From Strobilurus pachycystidiatus (Eukaryota > Basidiomycota > Agaricomycetes > Agaricales > Physalacriaceae): a stretch of DNA of 64,000 bases. Every line of letters begins with the position of its first letter. Positions within the stretch are counted from its first letter, which is position 1. The position numbers were made by a program, and so were the translations under genes. The stretch spans positions 62,001 through 126,000 of the forward strand of contig JAHLMK010000030.1 of NCBI GenBank assembly GCA_019915135.1, given 5' to 3'. Shown here piece by piece: positions 1-9,812 of this stretch. The notes beneath the pieces are model-generated. The model was not told the origin of the DNA, did no database searches, and saw only the letters and a list, made by a program, of their open reading frames with translations.

Positions 1-44
1 CTGTATTATCTCGACCGTTGCTTATCGTTGACATGTACTTCTAG

Positions 45-505
45 GGCTAGGATGTCGTTCTGGGGCATATTTCTTATACGCCATCAATTCGACAGTCATC
101 TGGGCTGTTATGTTAACATCGAGTGTTCTCGCTCACATCTCGATGAGAGCACCTCCTCATGAAGAGAAGGGTCTATCCATGGAGGGTCCATATATGGGAG
201 GAGTCTCTGGCTACGCGTCGGCATTTCTGCGACGCACAGGCAAAGTTATGGCGGCTCTCAACACGGCCTGGATTATCAGCTCCTGCATATTCCAGTTCTC
301 AAACGTTTTCGATCGATGCTACTGTAACAGTAGTGTTCTCGGACGTGGTGCCAAGGCGGCGTACAACGTCATGAAGTTCATCAGTGCCGACAAGGCCAGT
401 ATCATCCATGCGTGGATTGGTGGCGTCGCACTTGCTCTTCTTTCTTCATTCGCCTTTGTTGGTTTCGTGCAGATATATCTTAATCCACTCATAGCTTCTG
501 AATAG
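45..505 (+). CDS. C-terminal part of a multi-pass membrane protein (5' end outside window)
   Basis: Final exon of a gene entering from the left edge. The reading frame is open from an intron acceptor (cttctag, ending at 44) through to a TAG/TAA-type stop at 505. The protein has hydrophobic segments around WAVMLTSSVLAHIS, a middle stretch with a CYC motif, and a last membrane helix (WIGGVALALLSSFAFVGF) close to the C-terminus. The pattern fits a small polytopic membrane protein of the kind common in Agaricomycetes, but I do not recognise a named family and give no function. It converges with the fungalysin gene downstream. A short ATGT microsatellite (about 543-562) lies just behind the stop. 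The upstream exons and start are not in the window. Confidence 0.6.
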
Positions 506-824
506 TAATCACACCCATGATCTCGTGTATCTTTTGTTCCCGCATGTATGTATGTATGTATGAGATAGACTATTGAATGGTGCCTTATGAAATCGTTGTG
601 AGCGCTCAGCTTGTAGCGTCTTCTCGCGAAGCCGTTCGTAAGTGGACGAGGGTGGAGCACCGGACAGTTAAGTCCGACTAAACTGTCGGATGTCAGGCAC
701 CTTTAGCCACGAATTCAAACGTCGGGCAGAGGGTAAGATTTCGTGTTGCATTGTGAGTGATTACACTGAGTGTGATATGTGGTACATCGCGGGTGTTCTC
801 TTCAGGTTATTGTGTAGCTATTAT
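506..824. other. Intergenic, between convergent genes
   Basis: About 320 bases between two convergent 3' ends. It holds an ATGT microsatellite at about 543-562 and presumably both 3' UTRs. No gene is seen. Confidence 0.5.
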
Positions 825-3055
825 CTAGCAGTCATCGGGAACAGTGGCGTCGTCCACGTAGCTAGCGGCATTCACGCCAAGTCCACGACTTGCAAAGGCG
901 CTCCAGATGGTGCACTTGTTTGCGCCGTCGTATCGATTTTCATCTGCCTGAATCCAGGCATCGCGGGCATTGACAACTGCACAGAATGGTCATTATATCA
1001 CTCGCCCATGATCTAGGAGACACTCACGAGTTGGGTTGCACGGCTGGAGGGCTAGTGCGTCGATGAACAGATGTAGAAAGACGACGTTGCCTTCAGAACC
1101 GGTGGAGTCGGTCATCGCCGTTGAAGACCAGCCGTGTGCACCAATCAATGCCGCATAGACGTTGTAAAGCATGTTGGCCCAGACCTCGCCGATAGCTAGT
1201 ACAGATCAGATCAGCGCTCGTAGCAAGCACCAATTGAAGGGAGGCCATACCATGAACCTCAGCCAGCGTTTGAAGGGACGAGTAACGGAGAGGATTTACT
1301 GCGGGGTCTGTCGAATAAGGATGGGAACGAATACCGCCCGTCTTGTTGGTGACCCATGTACCCATGACAAAATCATTCACTTCTGCGCTCGTCTGCTCAG
1401 TCCAGCTGTGTCACAATCAGTCAGCTATCACCTGGAGTATCAACTATTGAGGTCACGTACGCTGACATGGCATCGGACCAACCCTCGCCCATACCTCCCG
1501 CCTCATCCGTCTGCAAGCAGCGCGCAGTTCCCCCGCCGGTCATCCTTTGTGTCAGACCATGCGTGAACTCATGTACGGGGATGTCATTCTCAAGCGATCC
1601 GTCTCGCTTGGGCGTCGTCAGGTCCCAAACGTACATGCGGCAGGTTCCAGATTGACCGCTGATCAGAGTCTGATGAGTTAGATTGAAAGGAAGAGCTGAC
1701 GCGCACATACTCCGGCGGAGTAGCAAAGTTAGCATTATCTGTTCCGCTGGAGTCCTGAACGCTCATCAGCACTGGGTCACCGCCCAAACCGCCCTTGTCG
1801 AAATTGTCGGTCTGGAAATTGAATGAGGCTTCAGTCCAGCCGTATTGGTAGTAGACGTCGTGAAGCTTGTTGATGAGGTAAAAAGTATTCACGCGGGCGG
1901 CATCGATGTTGGAGCCTGATGTTGGGTCGACGGTCGTGTCGTAGGCATAATCGAAAACACCATCGGATGATTCTGTGGTGGTCGCTGACTGGATTGTTTT
2001 GTACGCGATGACGTTGTTTCCACTGGACCTTTTGTTAACAGACTGAGCGAATGGTTTAGGTGGAAGACCGACGCAGTCGTCGTCCCCTCTACCCATCCGT
2101 TGGGGGAAGAGTTCAAGTTCTCGGGATCTGAGAGCGTTTCTTGGCCTTCTGTCACCGCATCCTTTCCGATGGGAACAACGGTGTACTATAGCAGAGATAA
2201 GCACCCGGGTCATAACTTCGGCAGAAAGAACACTTACAGAAACGTGAGCGGTGAAATCAGTGACACTGAGAAGATCACCAGTGTGCGCATCAACAAAGCC
2301 CTCAAACCAGGTGTTGGTTTCAGCGTTCTGTACTTGAACCACATGGGTGAGAGCAATGGATCCGTCCGCCTTGCTGAGGTATTCAGTGGAATTGTAGCCA
2401 TTATAAGTACCAGACAGCTTCTCTTCGACGGTAGGGATGAGCGACTCGACAGTGATAGCGGGCGTGGAGGAAGGGGCATTGGCTATTAAACGGGGGTCAG
2501 TCTGGAGAAAGTGAGGCTGTACGAGGGACTTACTCGTGTCGACAAAGGAAGAACCAAAGGCAACGACTTTTCCATTCTTGAAGGCCAGGTTTGCTACCGC
2601 GTTGCTGAACGGGATATCGTTCTGATCACTCCATGTCAATGCATACCGAAACACATGAAGGGTCCGCGGACGTACATGCATTTGCTTGGCGTAAGCATAG
2701 CTCAGCGTATCAGAATGAGCATAGCCCTTCGTGTAGCCAATGTTGCTACCGTCAATCTCCAGTTCCTTTGCGATGAAGGACAAGGTGATGTCCTTCAATG
2801 ATACAGCGGCAAACGAGGATTGAGAAGGGTCTTTACCATCGGAACCGAAAGTCTGCAATGCATCGGGTCATGATCACAAGGCGACGAAGGTCTAAATACC
2901 TGGTACGTAGACTTGGGATGGTAGGTCTCAACCTTCAGATCACGTCCGATATGACGGGTACGATGAGTAGCATACTTGGAGTACGGCGGCCAGGGAGCGG
3001 CCTCCGCAGAAGCGGTGAGCAGAACGAAGGTTAGAACCTGAGTGAAGTAGACCAT
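825..3055 (-). CDS. Fungalysin-type secreted metalloprotease (peptidase family M36)
   Basis: Secreted zinc endopeptidase that breaks down extracellular protein. The start at 3055 gives a hydrophobic signal peptide ([19 protein letters not shown]). A prodomain follows with FTP/PepSY-like features ([20 protein letters not shown]), then the family's conserved [10 protein letters not shown] and GNNVIAYK blocks. The zinc site HEFTHG lies near 1558-1575, and the third ligand region [11 protein letters not shown] follows. The C-terminus ends [15 protein letters not shown]...[18 protein letters not shown], with the stop at 825-827. About seven short introns interrupt the gene; spliced length is roughly 600 residues, normal for M36. 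No frame break was found, so the zymogen should be intact. The family is established; the exact exon borders are inferred. Confidence 0.92.
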
Positions 3056-3130
3056 GAAAAGCCGGGATGAAAAAATCGAAGAGTCTACCGTAAAGACCGA
3101 CGGAAGATGTCTGGAGAATACTCGTCAACC

Positions 3131-3137
3131 TTTATAT
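3131..3137 (-). promoter_or_regulatory. TATA box of the fungalysin gene
   Basis: Read on the minus strand the sequence is cgatataaagg, about 80 nt upstream of the fungalysin ATG at 3055, a usual distance for a fungal core promoter. Confidence 0.5.
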
Positions 3138-4035
3138 CGTGGTATCGAAGAGCCACTTTACCACAGTAAAAAAGACGCCTGGCGCATGGGGACAGGCGGT
3201 GATGGAACGGGATGGTTACGATGGATGTAACCACCAACAACGCCTTGCTGCCTGACTTTGACGGACAATACAACCCGGTGCGCGATATACGTGGATGACA
3301 TGCGTGTGTGCCCAAGAGTATGTATCACCCTAGGAGACAAAAAATCAGCCATGTCAATCTACCTCGAGAGGTTTAGACTCCACACCTCAAATCAAGCAAA
3401 GCGCTAAGAAAAGAAGGATGAACTTGCTACTACACGTCGAGGAAAGCCCGACTAACTGACGACAATTGGTCTTCTTGAGATGGTATCATACCACCGGTCG
3501 GGTTGTTCGGAGATGACTTGAGGAAGCTCGGCCGTGACGACCAGAGCCAAGCAGACGCTCTCGCAGCAGTCCACTTAGTCTCCACTAGCACGAGGCGAAG
3601 CCTCGGGAAGACTAACGATCCGGTTCTTTGTACGCGGATTGACGTGGGACATGGTCCCAGAAGTCGTTCGTGAACGGGAGCGAATTGTCAGCAATGCTTC
3701 TCGGGAAATGGTGGTTGATGTCAACGTTGCAACACCAGGTCGTCGCACTGCGCCGTGAGTGCGGCGAGTTCGGCCCGTGTTAAATCCGTACTAGCCCGAA
3801 ATCAGGTTCTTGAAGCATAGACCTCAGTACATAACATAACTCATGTGCGACAGTTCGGCCTCTCACGCTACAGTTGAGAAGAAGGGGCTCGCCAAACGGC
3901 ACAAGTACGAAAGAGGTCGAACCTGGATTCTAGTGGCTTCCAAGAATTCGCACAGGAGCAAAGTAACAATTCCGCCAGTAGAATACACGTTATGATACTG
4001 AAATAATAGATTAGTGGACGACAGCCTTCACCCAG
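3138..4035. other. Intergenic region, no gene seen
   Basis: Roughly 900 bases upstream of fungalysin and downstream of the velvet gene. Only short open frames without family resemblance occur. It presumably holds the fungalysin promoter and the velvet 3' UTR. Confidence 0.5.
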
Positions 4036-5235
4036 TCAGTCGCCGTTCAGCAGGCTACCTATACTCATCCGCGAGCGATTTGGAGGGATGTGTCTGTGGA
4101 CGTAGGATGGGGACTCGGAGTGCGAAGAGTCAACCGGCGGCAGCGGAAAGGCATCGCTAATCGACGGCGACACATACAATGTCTGCGACTCAAACATGAG
4201 ATCATTGACCTGTATACGCTCCGTCACCTTTACGTTCGTCATCTCCATCCGGGGACGTTTTTGTTTCTGCGGGGGTTGGATCTTGGAAGGCTGTTCCTGT
4301 TCAAGGACCAACCCCGCTCTCTTTTCCCTCACATTCCTTCGAATCCATATCTTGATGCCCTGTTCCGAGAACGAACACGACAACGGGGTCGATTCTGTGG
4401 TGACGCAACCCATCATTCATTAACGGACTCTAGAGGAACAAAAGTCGCGACTTACTTTGCATACCGGGAAATCTACGCGATTGATAGACCTCGAAGATGG
4501 AGGAGTATATGTGATTTCGGTAGAAGGTCTCGCCGCTAGGAGAGCATGGGGATCAATGTGAGTGTGAATGGTGGTATCTACTTACTTGACGATTTCGTAC
4601 AAGGTGCATTTCAGGCGATATCTCCCTTCTGCACGCACGCCAAGATCTGGAAACACGAAGAAGCCACCGCGGCGGTGACCATTTTCTGGGTCCTTCAAGA
4701 CGTGGAGGGAAGATACGGCGGACCCCGTCGTGAAGCGTGTTGGTGGCCTGGCCACACCGTCCTTGAAGGAAATCAATACACGAGGCAAGCAAGAAGGAAA
4801 GATCACGTACCGAGTCTTCGATTTGAAGCCAATGCAATTCTTCGTCGCCGTCCTGGGCATCGGGTTTGGCCAAGCTCACAAACATGAGGTAGTTCGGGTT
4901 CTGGATGGTGTGCCACGGGTCTGCTTTGGCGCCACCGACCTCGAGTTGGATTATTGGCGATGGATCGATTGGACGTCGGTCGGTAGGAGCTAAGGTGCGA
5001 AATTGATCAGCGTAACTCCAAAAGAAATGAGATGAAGAGCTACATGTACAAAAACGAGAATGCTTCGGTTCTTGGCGCACGGTGAGCTTGTATTGAATAC
5101 TTGTGCTCATGGCGAGAGCAAGAAATCATAAACCAGAAGACCCGCAGTCGCTGTAGGGGACAGTTCATCATCGTCCGAATGGTTGCCGTTCGCGTACCCT
5201 GGATTGAATTGATGATGGGTGCGACTGTCGGACAT
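4036..5235 (-). CDS. Velvet-domain transcriptional regulator (VosA/VelB-like)
   Basis: Velvet proteins are fungal regulators of development and secondary metabolism that bind DNA through an NF-kappaB-like fold. The characteristic blocks appear in order: YKLTVRQEPKHSRF, then DRRPIDPSPIIQLEV, then GFFVFPDLGVRAEGRYRL, then SIFEVYQSRRFPGM and ESTPLSCSFSEQGIKIWIRR. The last two are split by an intron. A basic patch (KQKRPR) follows and could be a nuclear signal. The protein is short, about 280 residues, without the long C-terminal tail of VeA, which favours VosA or VelB type. The start at 5235 (MSDSRTHHQ) is preferred but the first intron is ambiguous: candidate donors lie near 5125-5150 and the acceptor in 5085-5100. 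An alternative start is at 5110. Family certain, subfamily uncertain. Confidence 0.9.
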
Positions 5236-6023
5236 GATTGGTGGTGACCGTGGAAGAAGACGGAAAGAATGCTCACAATGAACTGAGCCAAGGAGAAAGC
5301 CAGTACAAGAGTCGGCAACACGCAGCAGAAAGAGCAACGAGAACGAGAACCCCGAACTTATAAAGAAAGCCCACTGGACACGGCGTCCGTACCGAGCCAT
5401 TGGATATCTACTTGGCGCCTTGTTCCAGGGAAATGGTAAAGTGCTTTACGGCGGCTGAGTAATCTTCCTATACCGGCCCGGCAGCCCAGAGCTGCACCGA
5501 AGCATCGGCTTGTCAGAAGTGCTGCGGATTGTGGCGCAACAGAAGCGCCAAGCGCCTAGATCATGTCAGGGAACGTAACGAAAACTCAGGGAAGTTGAAG
5601 TGAGCCACGTGATGCGACTTGCCGGACTTTTCAATTTGTGAATTTGCACGTCCCCTTTCCCTTCCGCAGCTGAGAAGCCTGTCGAACGCGACGCGTTCCA
5701 CGCGTTCCTGGGCTGCTATCACCGATTGCCGTCTTGGACACTTCTGTGGCACGTAAAAAGACGTACCACCACAGATGCTTTCAGCGAATACACGCAATTT
5801 AGTCGTAGTTGAAAGTTAGGTGCCCGAGTTACCGAGCGGGAACGTGTAAGTAACGGGAAAGGATCATCAGCATCCGAGCCAGTCGCGTAGGACATGTCCA
5901 AAGTCGTTACCCGGCTTGGCGCACATACCTCACACGCGTCGTGTACACTGTCACTTTCCAGACACCTTGCGAATTGATCAATAGAATGATCAAGTCATTG
6001 AAAGATATATTAGCTCTTGATTC
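5236..6023. other. Intergenic region, no gene seen
   Basis: About 790 bases between the velvet start and the 3' end of the coiled-coil gene. No convincing gene; likely the velvet promoter. Confidence 0.5.
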
Positions 6024-7448
6024 CTAATATGTCGTCTCTTCGGTGTCGGCCAGCGAGTGGGTATCCCACTCTCCACAACTCCCAGCCTCAGACGCATCCT
6101 CCATGCCTTCGCTTCCCTCTCCTTCGCCTGTACCTCCATCGGGGTTCAACGACCCCTCCCCCAACAGCTCAACAACCGTGATATACACGACCTTCGCATC
6201 CCTCTCGATCTCCAGCCTCACCAACGCATCAAGCACACTCCGCATCGCCACATCCCACCCATTCCCTTCCCAATCGAACGTATCCCTCAGCTCCGCGAGG
6301 TATTCGGCATACATCTCCTCCGAGACTGTTTCCTTCATGTACGCGCAGAAGGCGCGCACAGCTTTGACACCGTCCTGCCAGGACATGCGGCCACGGGTGA
6401 ATGGGTTTCCGAGAACGGGCCATGGGACGCGTCCGTAGGTTAGAGGACACTCCTTGTTGAAGACGTTGGGGGCAAAGTCGTGCATGAGACCGCGGCAGCG
6501 GATCCATGCTTTGAGATTGGACCACGTCCCGTCGAGGAGGGAGAGGAGGTTGGTGTCGTTGGCTAGGGCGATGGAGGTCTGAGTCGAAGTGGCGTTGATC
6601 CAGGACTCGAGATCGGGGTCCGAGGATTCATCGTCACGTTTGGCGGTTCCAAGACCAGAGTCCAGCTTCGTTTCTTCCTCGAGATTTCCATCATCCACGT
6701 CCGCAAGCGTTTCAGAGCTTTCACTCCCCATCTGAGACCGTTCTTCCCCACGCAATGCGACGAGCTGCTCTTCGACGGAGTCCCTCAACTGCTCTAACAA
6801 ACTGAATCTCTTCGACTTCTCGACCGTAAGCTGTCGTTTCGCTGCGACGAGTTCCCGTCTCAAAGTATCCCCCAACCCAAACAGGGAACGTGCAAGCGCC
6901 GTGGCGGAAGCCACCCGTGAAAGCGCCTCTCGCTCTCTCGACTGGGAAGCTACGTTGAGGGTCGCGTGCTCCATGGTGAGGACGTCGAACCGTTCCTGGA
7001 GTGAGGCCAATGTCGACGCGAGCTCGTCCCGCTCCTTCGTAGCCGTCTTCGCCATAGCCATCCACCGGTCCCTCTCCGCTTCCACCTTCGACACTCGATC
7101 ATCGGTCTCCTTGGCTTTGTCCCAGCAACGCCGAAATTCCTCCCATGCCGCATCGCTCTTCGCGTCGGCGTGGCATGTGCGTAGCTCCTCCTCCGCCCTT
7201 TCCGCGGCTGCTTTCCATTCGAGGGCCTTGGAGGTGGCAGAGACGAGCTCAGCACGTAGGGTCGCAAGTTCGCGATTGTGGCCGTGGTGCAGATCGTGAA
7301 GGGCCCACTTCACGATGGTTAGCTCGTCCTCAATTGAGAGAGCTGGAGCGCGTTCCGGGGGTGTTTGCGTGCGGTGTGGTTCATGAAGAGGCGGTGTGGG
7401 TGGTAGAGTCCTATAGCTAGAAGAAGGTGACGGCTCGGGAGCTTCCAT
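6024..7448 (-). CDS. Coiled-coil hypothetical protein, single exon
   Basis: One uninterrupted frame of 474 residues. The N-terminus is Pro/Ser-rich (about 1-35). Residues about 40-235 are strongly helical and charged, with heptad-like patterns typical of a long coiled coil. An acidic linker follows (about 236-285). The C-terminal part has a conserved-looking globular block: WSNLKAWIRCRGLMHDF, then RVPWPVL and SWQDGVKAVRAFCAYM, which resembles a C-terminal domain I associate with many Agaricomycete coiled-coil proteins. The tail is Glu/Gly-rich. Function unknown. The first few codons also mark the left breakpoint of the tandem duplication: the same ATG-proximal bases recur at about 39950 without the rest of the gene. 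Confidence 0.75.
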   Translation of the reverse strand: MEAPEPSPSSSYRTLPPTPPLHEPHRTQTPPERAPALSIEDELTIVKWALHDLHHGHNRELATLRAELVSATSKALEWKAAAERAEEELRTCHADAKSDAAWEEFRRCWDKAKETDDRVSKVEAERDRWMAMAKTATKERDELASTLASLQERFDVLTMEHATLNVASQSREREALSRVASATALARSLFGLGDTLRRELVAAKRQLTVEKSKRFSLLEQLRDSVEEQLVALRGEERSQMGSESSETLADVDDGNLEEETKLDSGLGTAKRDDESSDPDLESWINATSTQTSIALANDTNLLSLLDGTWSNLKAWIRCRGLMHDFAPNVFNKECPLTYGRVPWPVLGNPFTRGRMSWQDGVKAVRAFCAYMKETVSEEMYAEYLAELRDTFDWEGNGWDVAMRSVLDALVRLEIERDAKVVYITVVELLGEGSLNPDGGTGEGEGSEGMEDASEAGSCGEWDTHSLADTEETTY

Positions 7449-7593
7449 AGCAGTGGCTGGCGTAGCGATACTGGGTCTGATGTTCAGTGGTGGGTTTTAC
7501 AAGGAAGGTTGCACGCTCACAGATAGGCAGAGGATCTTAAGTGGCAATGGTAAGAGTACAGCGAAAGCGAAGGGATTCAATGATAACGGTGGC

Positions 7594-8905
7594 TCATAAT
7601 TCCCTTTGTCCTCTGGCAGTCACGTTGATGAGTGCCAACAATGGGGTATCTCTTTGTTGAGTCATGTTTACGGCGCAACAAAGAAAGACCAGCCTATGGC
7701 GCGTCGTGGAAGAAAGGAAACGTTTGCGCTTCGTCCGGCAACAGTTGTCCTTTCCTCGTCGCTGCTCTCCGATAGATGTCCATCTCGCCACCACGCTAAT
7801 CCAGGGTGGTACTGAATACATGGTCCTGACATTGTAAGTAAAGATTGACACGTCGATACGATGTAACTGGAGATAGCAATGAGTAACATCAATAGCAAGG
7901 TACGATGACGAAGAGCGAACTCGGAACAACGATTCGAAAAGTGATAACTAAAAACGGTGAGTGATAGAAGGAAGTCGTCAGGAAAAATCAAAGTGTTCGC
8001 GCCGTCAAGAGAAAGCGTGAAAAATTACATCGATAAACAACACAGGGCTACAACTCTGCATACGCAGGTGGGGCAGCTCGACTGTTGCATGTCAACGTCC
8101 GACGCATGCTCATCCCAGTCCGTTCCAGCTTGACATCCATCCTTAGCGCAATCGAGGTACTCTGCTGCCGATTCTCCTGCGCCAGCATATCCAGCTCTTG
8201 GTCAAGACTCCATCGACAGGCACTCGTAGGCGACTCTGCGCTTGCCAAACGCCGAGTGCGTACCTTGGCGTTGCCGTAGGCGAGCGAAAGTATGAACATG
8301 AGGGGCGGTGGGTGGACTCGTAGGCAGCGCGCAGCAATTGGCAGGGACGTGAGTAGTGGCACCGCGCGGCTCGCGTCGTTGGATGGCAATGGCGGACTGT
8401 TGGGGGAGACAGTGCGCGGGAAGGCGAATTTCCATGTGCGAAGCGAGACTGGATGTGGATATGCGTGGGTTCGGTCGCTCCATGGAAATGTTCTCGAGCT
8501 GATAGTTCTGGTTCTCAATGAAACAGATGTTGTCGACCTAGTAGGAGGATCGTGACTGGTGCAGGACCAGCACTGGACCGTCCGGTACGCATTTGTGTCT
8601 CCGCGGTCCTCCTTTGCCGATCTCCGTCTCGTCCTGTCCAGCGATGGTGCCCTCGGTCGCAGCCCCGCGGCGCTCCCGTTGGCGTTCCCGCTCATGCTGT
8701 GGTAATGCATGCCCATCCCCGATGCGTCGTCCAAGCTGACATCAGCCGCTGCGCCATGGATATCGTGTTGCTGCCATCAACCTATGTCTCTCCGTTCCGG
8801 CGCAAGGACAGGTGCGATGCGGCAAGCGTCAAGAGGGACACCAAAAACGGCCAGCAGTTGGTCCCTGTGCGCGTTTGGAGTGTATGTGTCGGCGTCTGCA
8901 AGTAA
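7594..8905 (-). pseudogene. Remnant of a membrane-protein-like gene, copy A
   Basis: Several short frames on the minus strand have hydrophobic stretches (for example RHRTLLLMLLIAISSYIV near 7880-7960 and RVHPPPLMFILSLAYGNA near 8270-8310). They recur in the same order at 39990-41430, 52830-53560 and 55840-56110. I could not chain the frames into one open protein, so the copy looks degraded or has introns I cannot place. Copy C shows a clear membrane-helix-like block (RWHCIGISLGVSASALAPFY). Family not recognised; a transporter or receptor-like membrane protein is possible but unproven. Confidence 0.4.
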
Positions 8906-9537
8906 AAAACAATCTTAGCGCGGTACGAGCAGCTGGAAGGACACGCACCACCATCGCTCGCTATGCACTGCTCTTCCTCGCTTAGAAGCAGGTTCGCGCG
9001 TCTTAGCGGTTTGCTCGAATCGAGGTTACAGCGCTGGAGTTCTGGAGAGAGGATTCTATTTTACCGGCGGCCAGTGCTCCAGGCTTCCGATGCATGGGCA
9101 ATGATGGGAAAGAGCAAAGGGGAGTACCGGGATCCGCCGATCCATGGACGCCGTTGGCAAACACCGCGCCGTGTCGATCCTGAATTCATTCATATTTTCT
9201 ACATTCCAGCGACTGTCAAAACTGCTCGACCTCGATGCAATCTTTTTCCTATCTCGTGAAAACATCCCCTCCCGCTCATGGCAGTCCCTGTCTGAGAGGG
9301 TCGCCAGCGCCACCTTTTGCCATGACGCCCAGCCCTTCACGTTTGTCCTCTCCCCGGATTCCTAAAATGGCAGCCTCTCGAAAACCTGTGCTTTATTTGC
9401 CTTTGCAAAGAGCTCCGGATCTGTCAGTGTCAACGTCCTCGTGGCTCTGTGATCTGGCGTTCTTAAGAGCCACATTGATCAGAAAAGTGACACCTTTCCT
9501 CAAACACCCATCGACTCGCCACATTCCCGCTATCGTC
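8906..9537. other. Non-coding part of duplication unit A
   Basis: Matches 41431-41971 in unit B, including the segment just upstream of the small hypothetical gene (aaaatggcagcctctcgaaa near 9363 and 41810). No gene is supported. Confidence 0.5.
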
Positions 9538-9583
9538 ATGCCTCTGCCCTACGAGCCTGTCTCCAACTTGCTGCCCCACGTCT
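9538..9583 (+). pseudogene. 5' fragment of small hypothetical gene, split by the Mutator-like element
   Basis: Encodes MPLPYEPVSNLLPHV, matching the first 14 or so residues of the intact paralogue at 41972. The frame is cut after LPHV by the 4.6-kb element and resumes at 14208 with STPESNTECRIISGLK. The last eight bases (9576-9583, ccacgtct) are the left target-site duplication. Confidence 0.85.
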
Positions 9584-9617
9584 GGGTACTATCTAAGTAC
9601 GACACTTTCATGTTTAC
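9584..9617 (+). repeat. Left terminal inverted repeat of the MULE
   Basis: Starts GGGTACTATCT and continues with the 20-bp block shared, inverted, with the right end. Five TTCACATT-like words follow between about 9630 and 9720. Confidence 0.85.
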
Positions 9618-9812
9618 AGTAGAAATACAAATTCACGTTCCGACGATCACATTCACATTGAGCTGGCCAGATTCACATTCGGCCCGACCGGTTCACATTG
9701 GTAAGCTCACATTCAGGTTACAAGCGTGACTGACGCGTCGTGACTGACCCGCCCGCCGTCCCATTCCTTCCTTCTGACCCACCACCACCCGACACGCCGT
9801 ACAACGTACTCG

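Noticed and set aside
690..1016. Plus-strand open frame of 108 codons
   Set aside because: Antisense of the fungalysin 3' exons; no family likeness.
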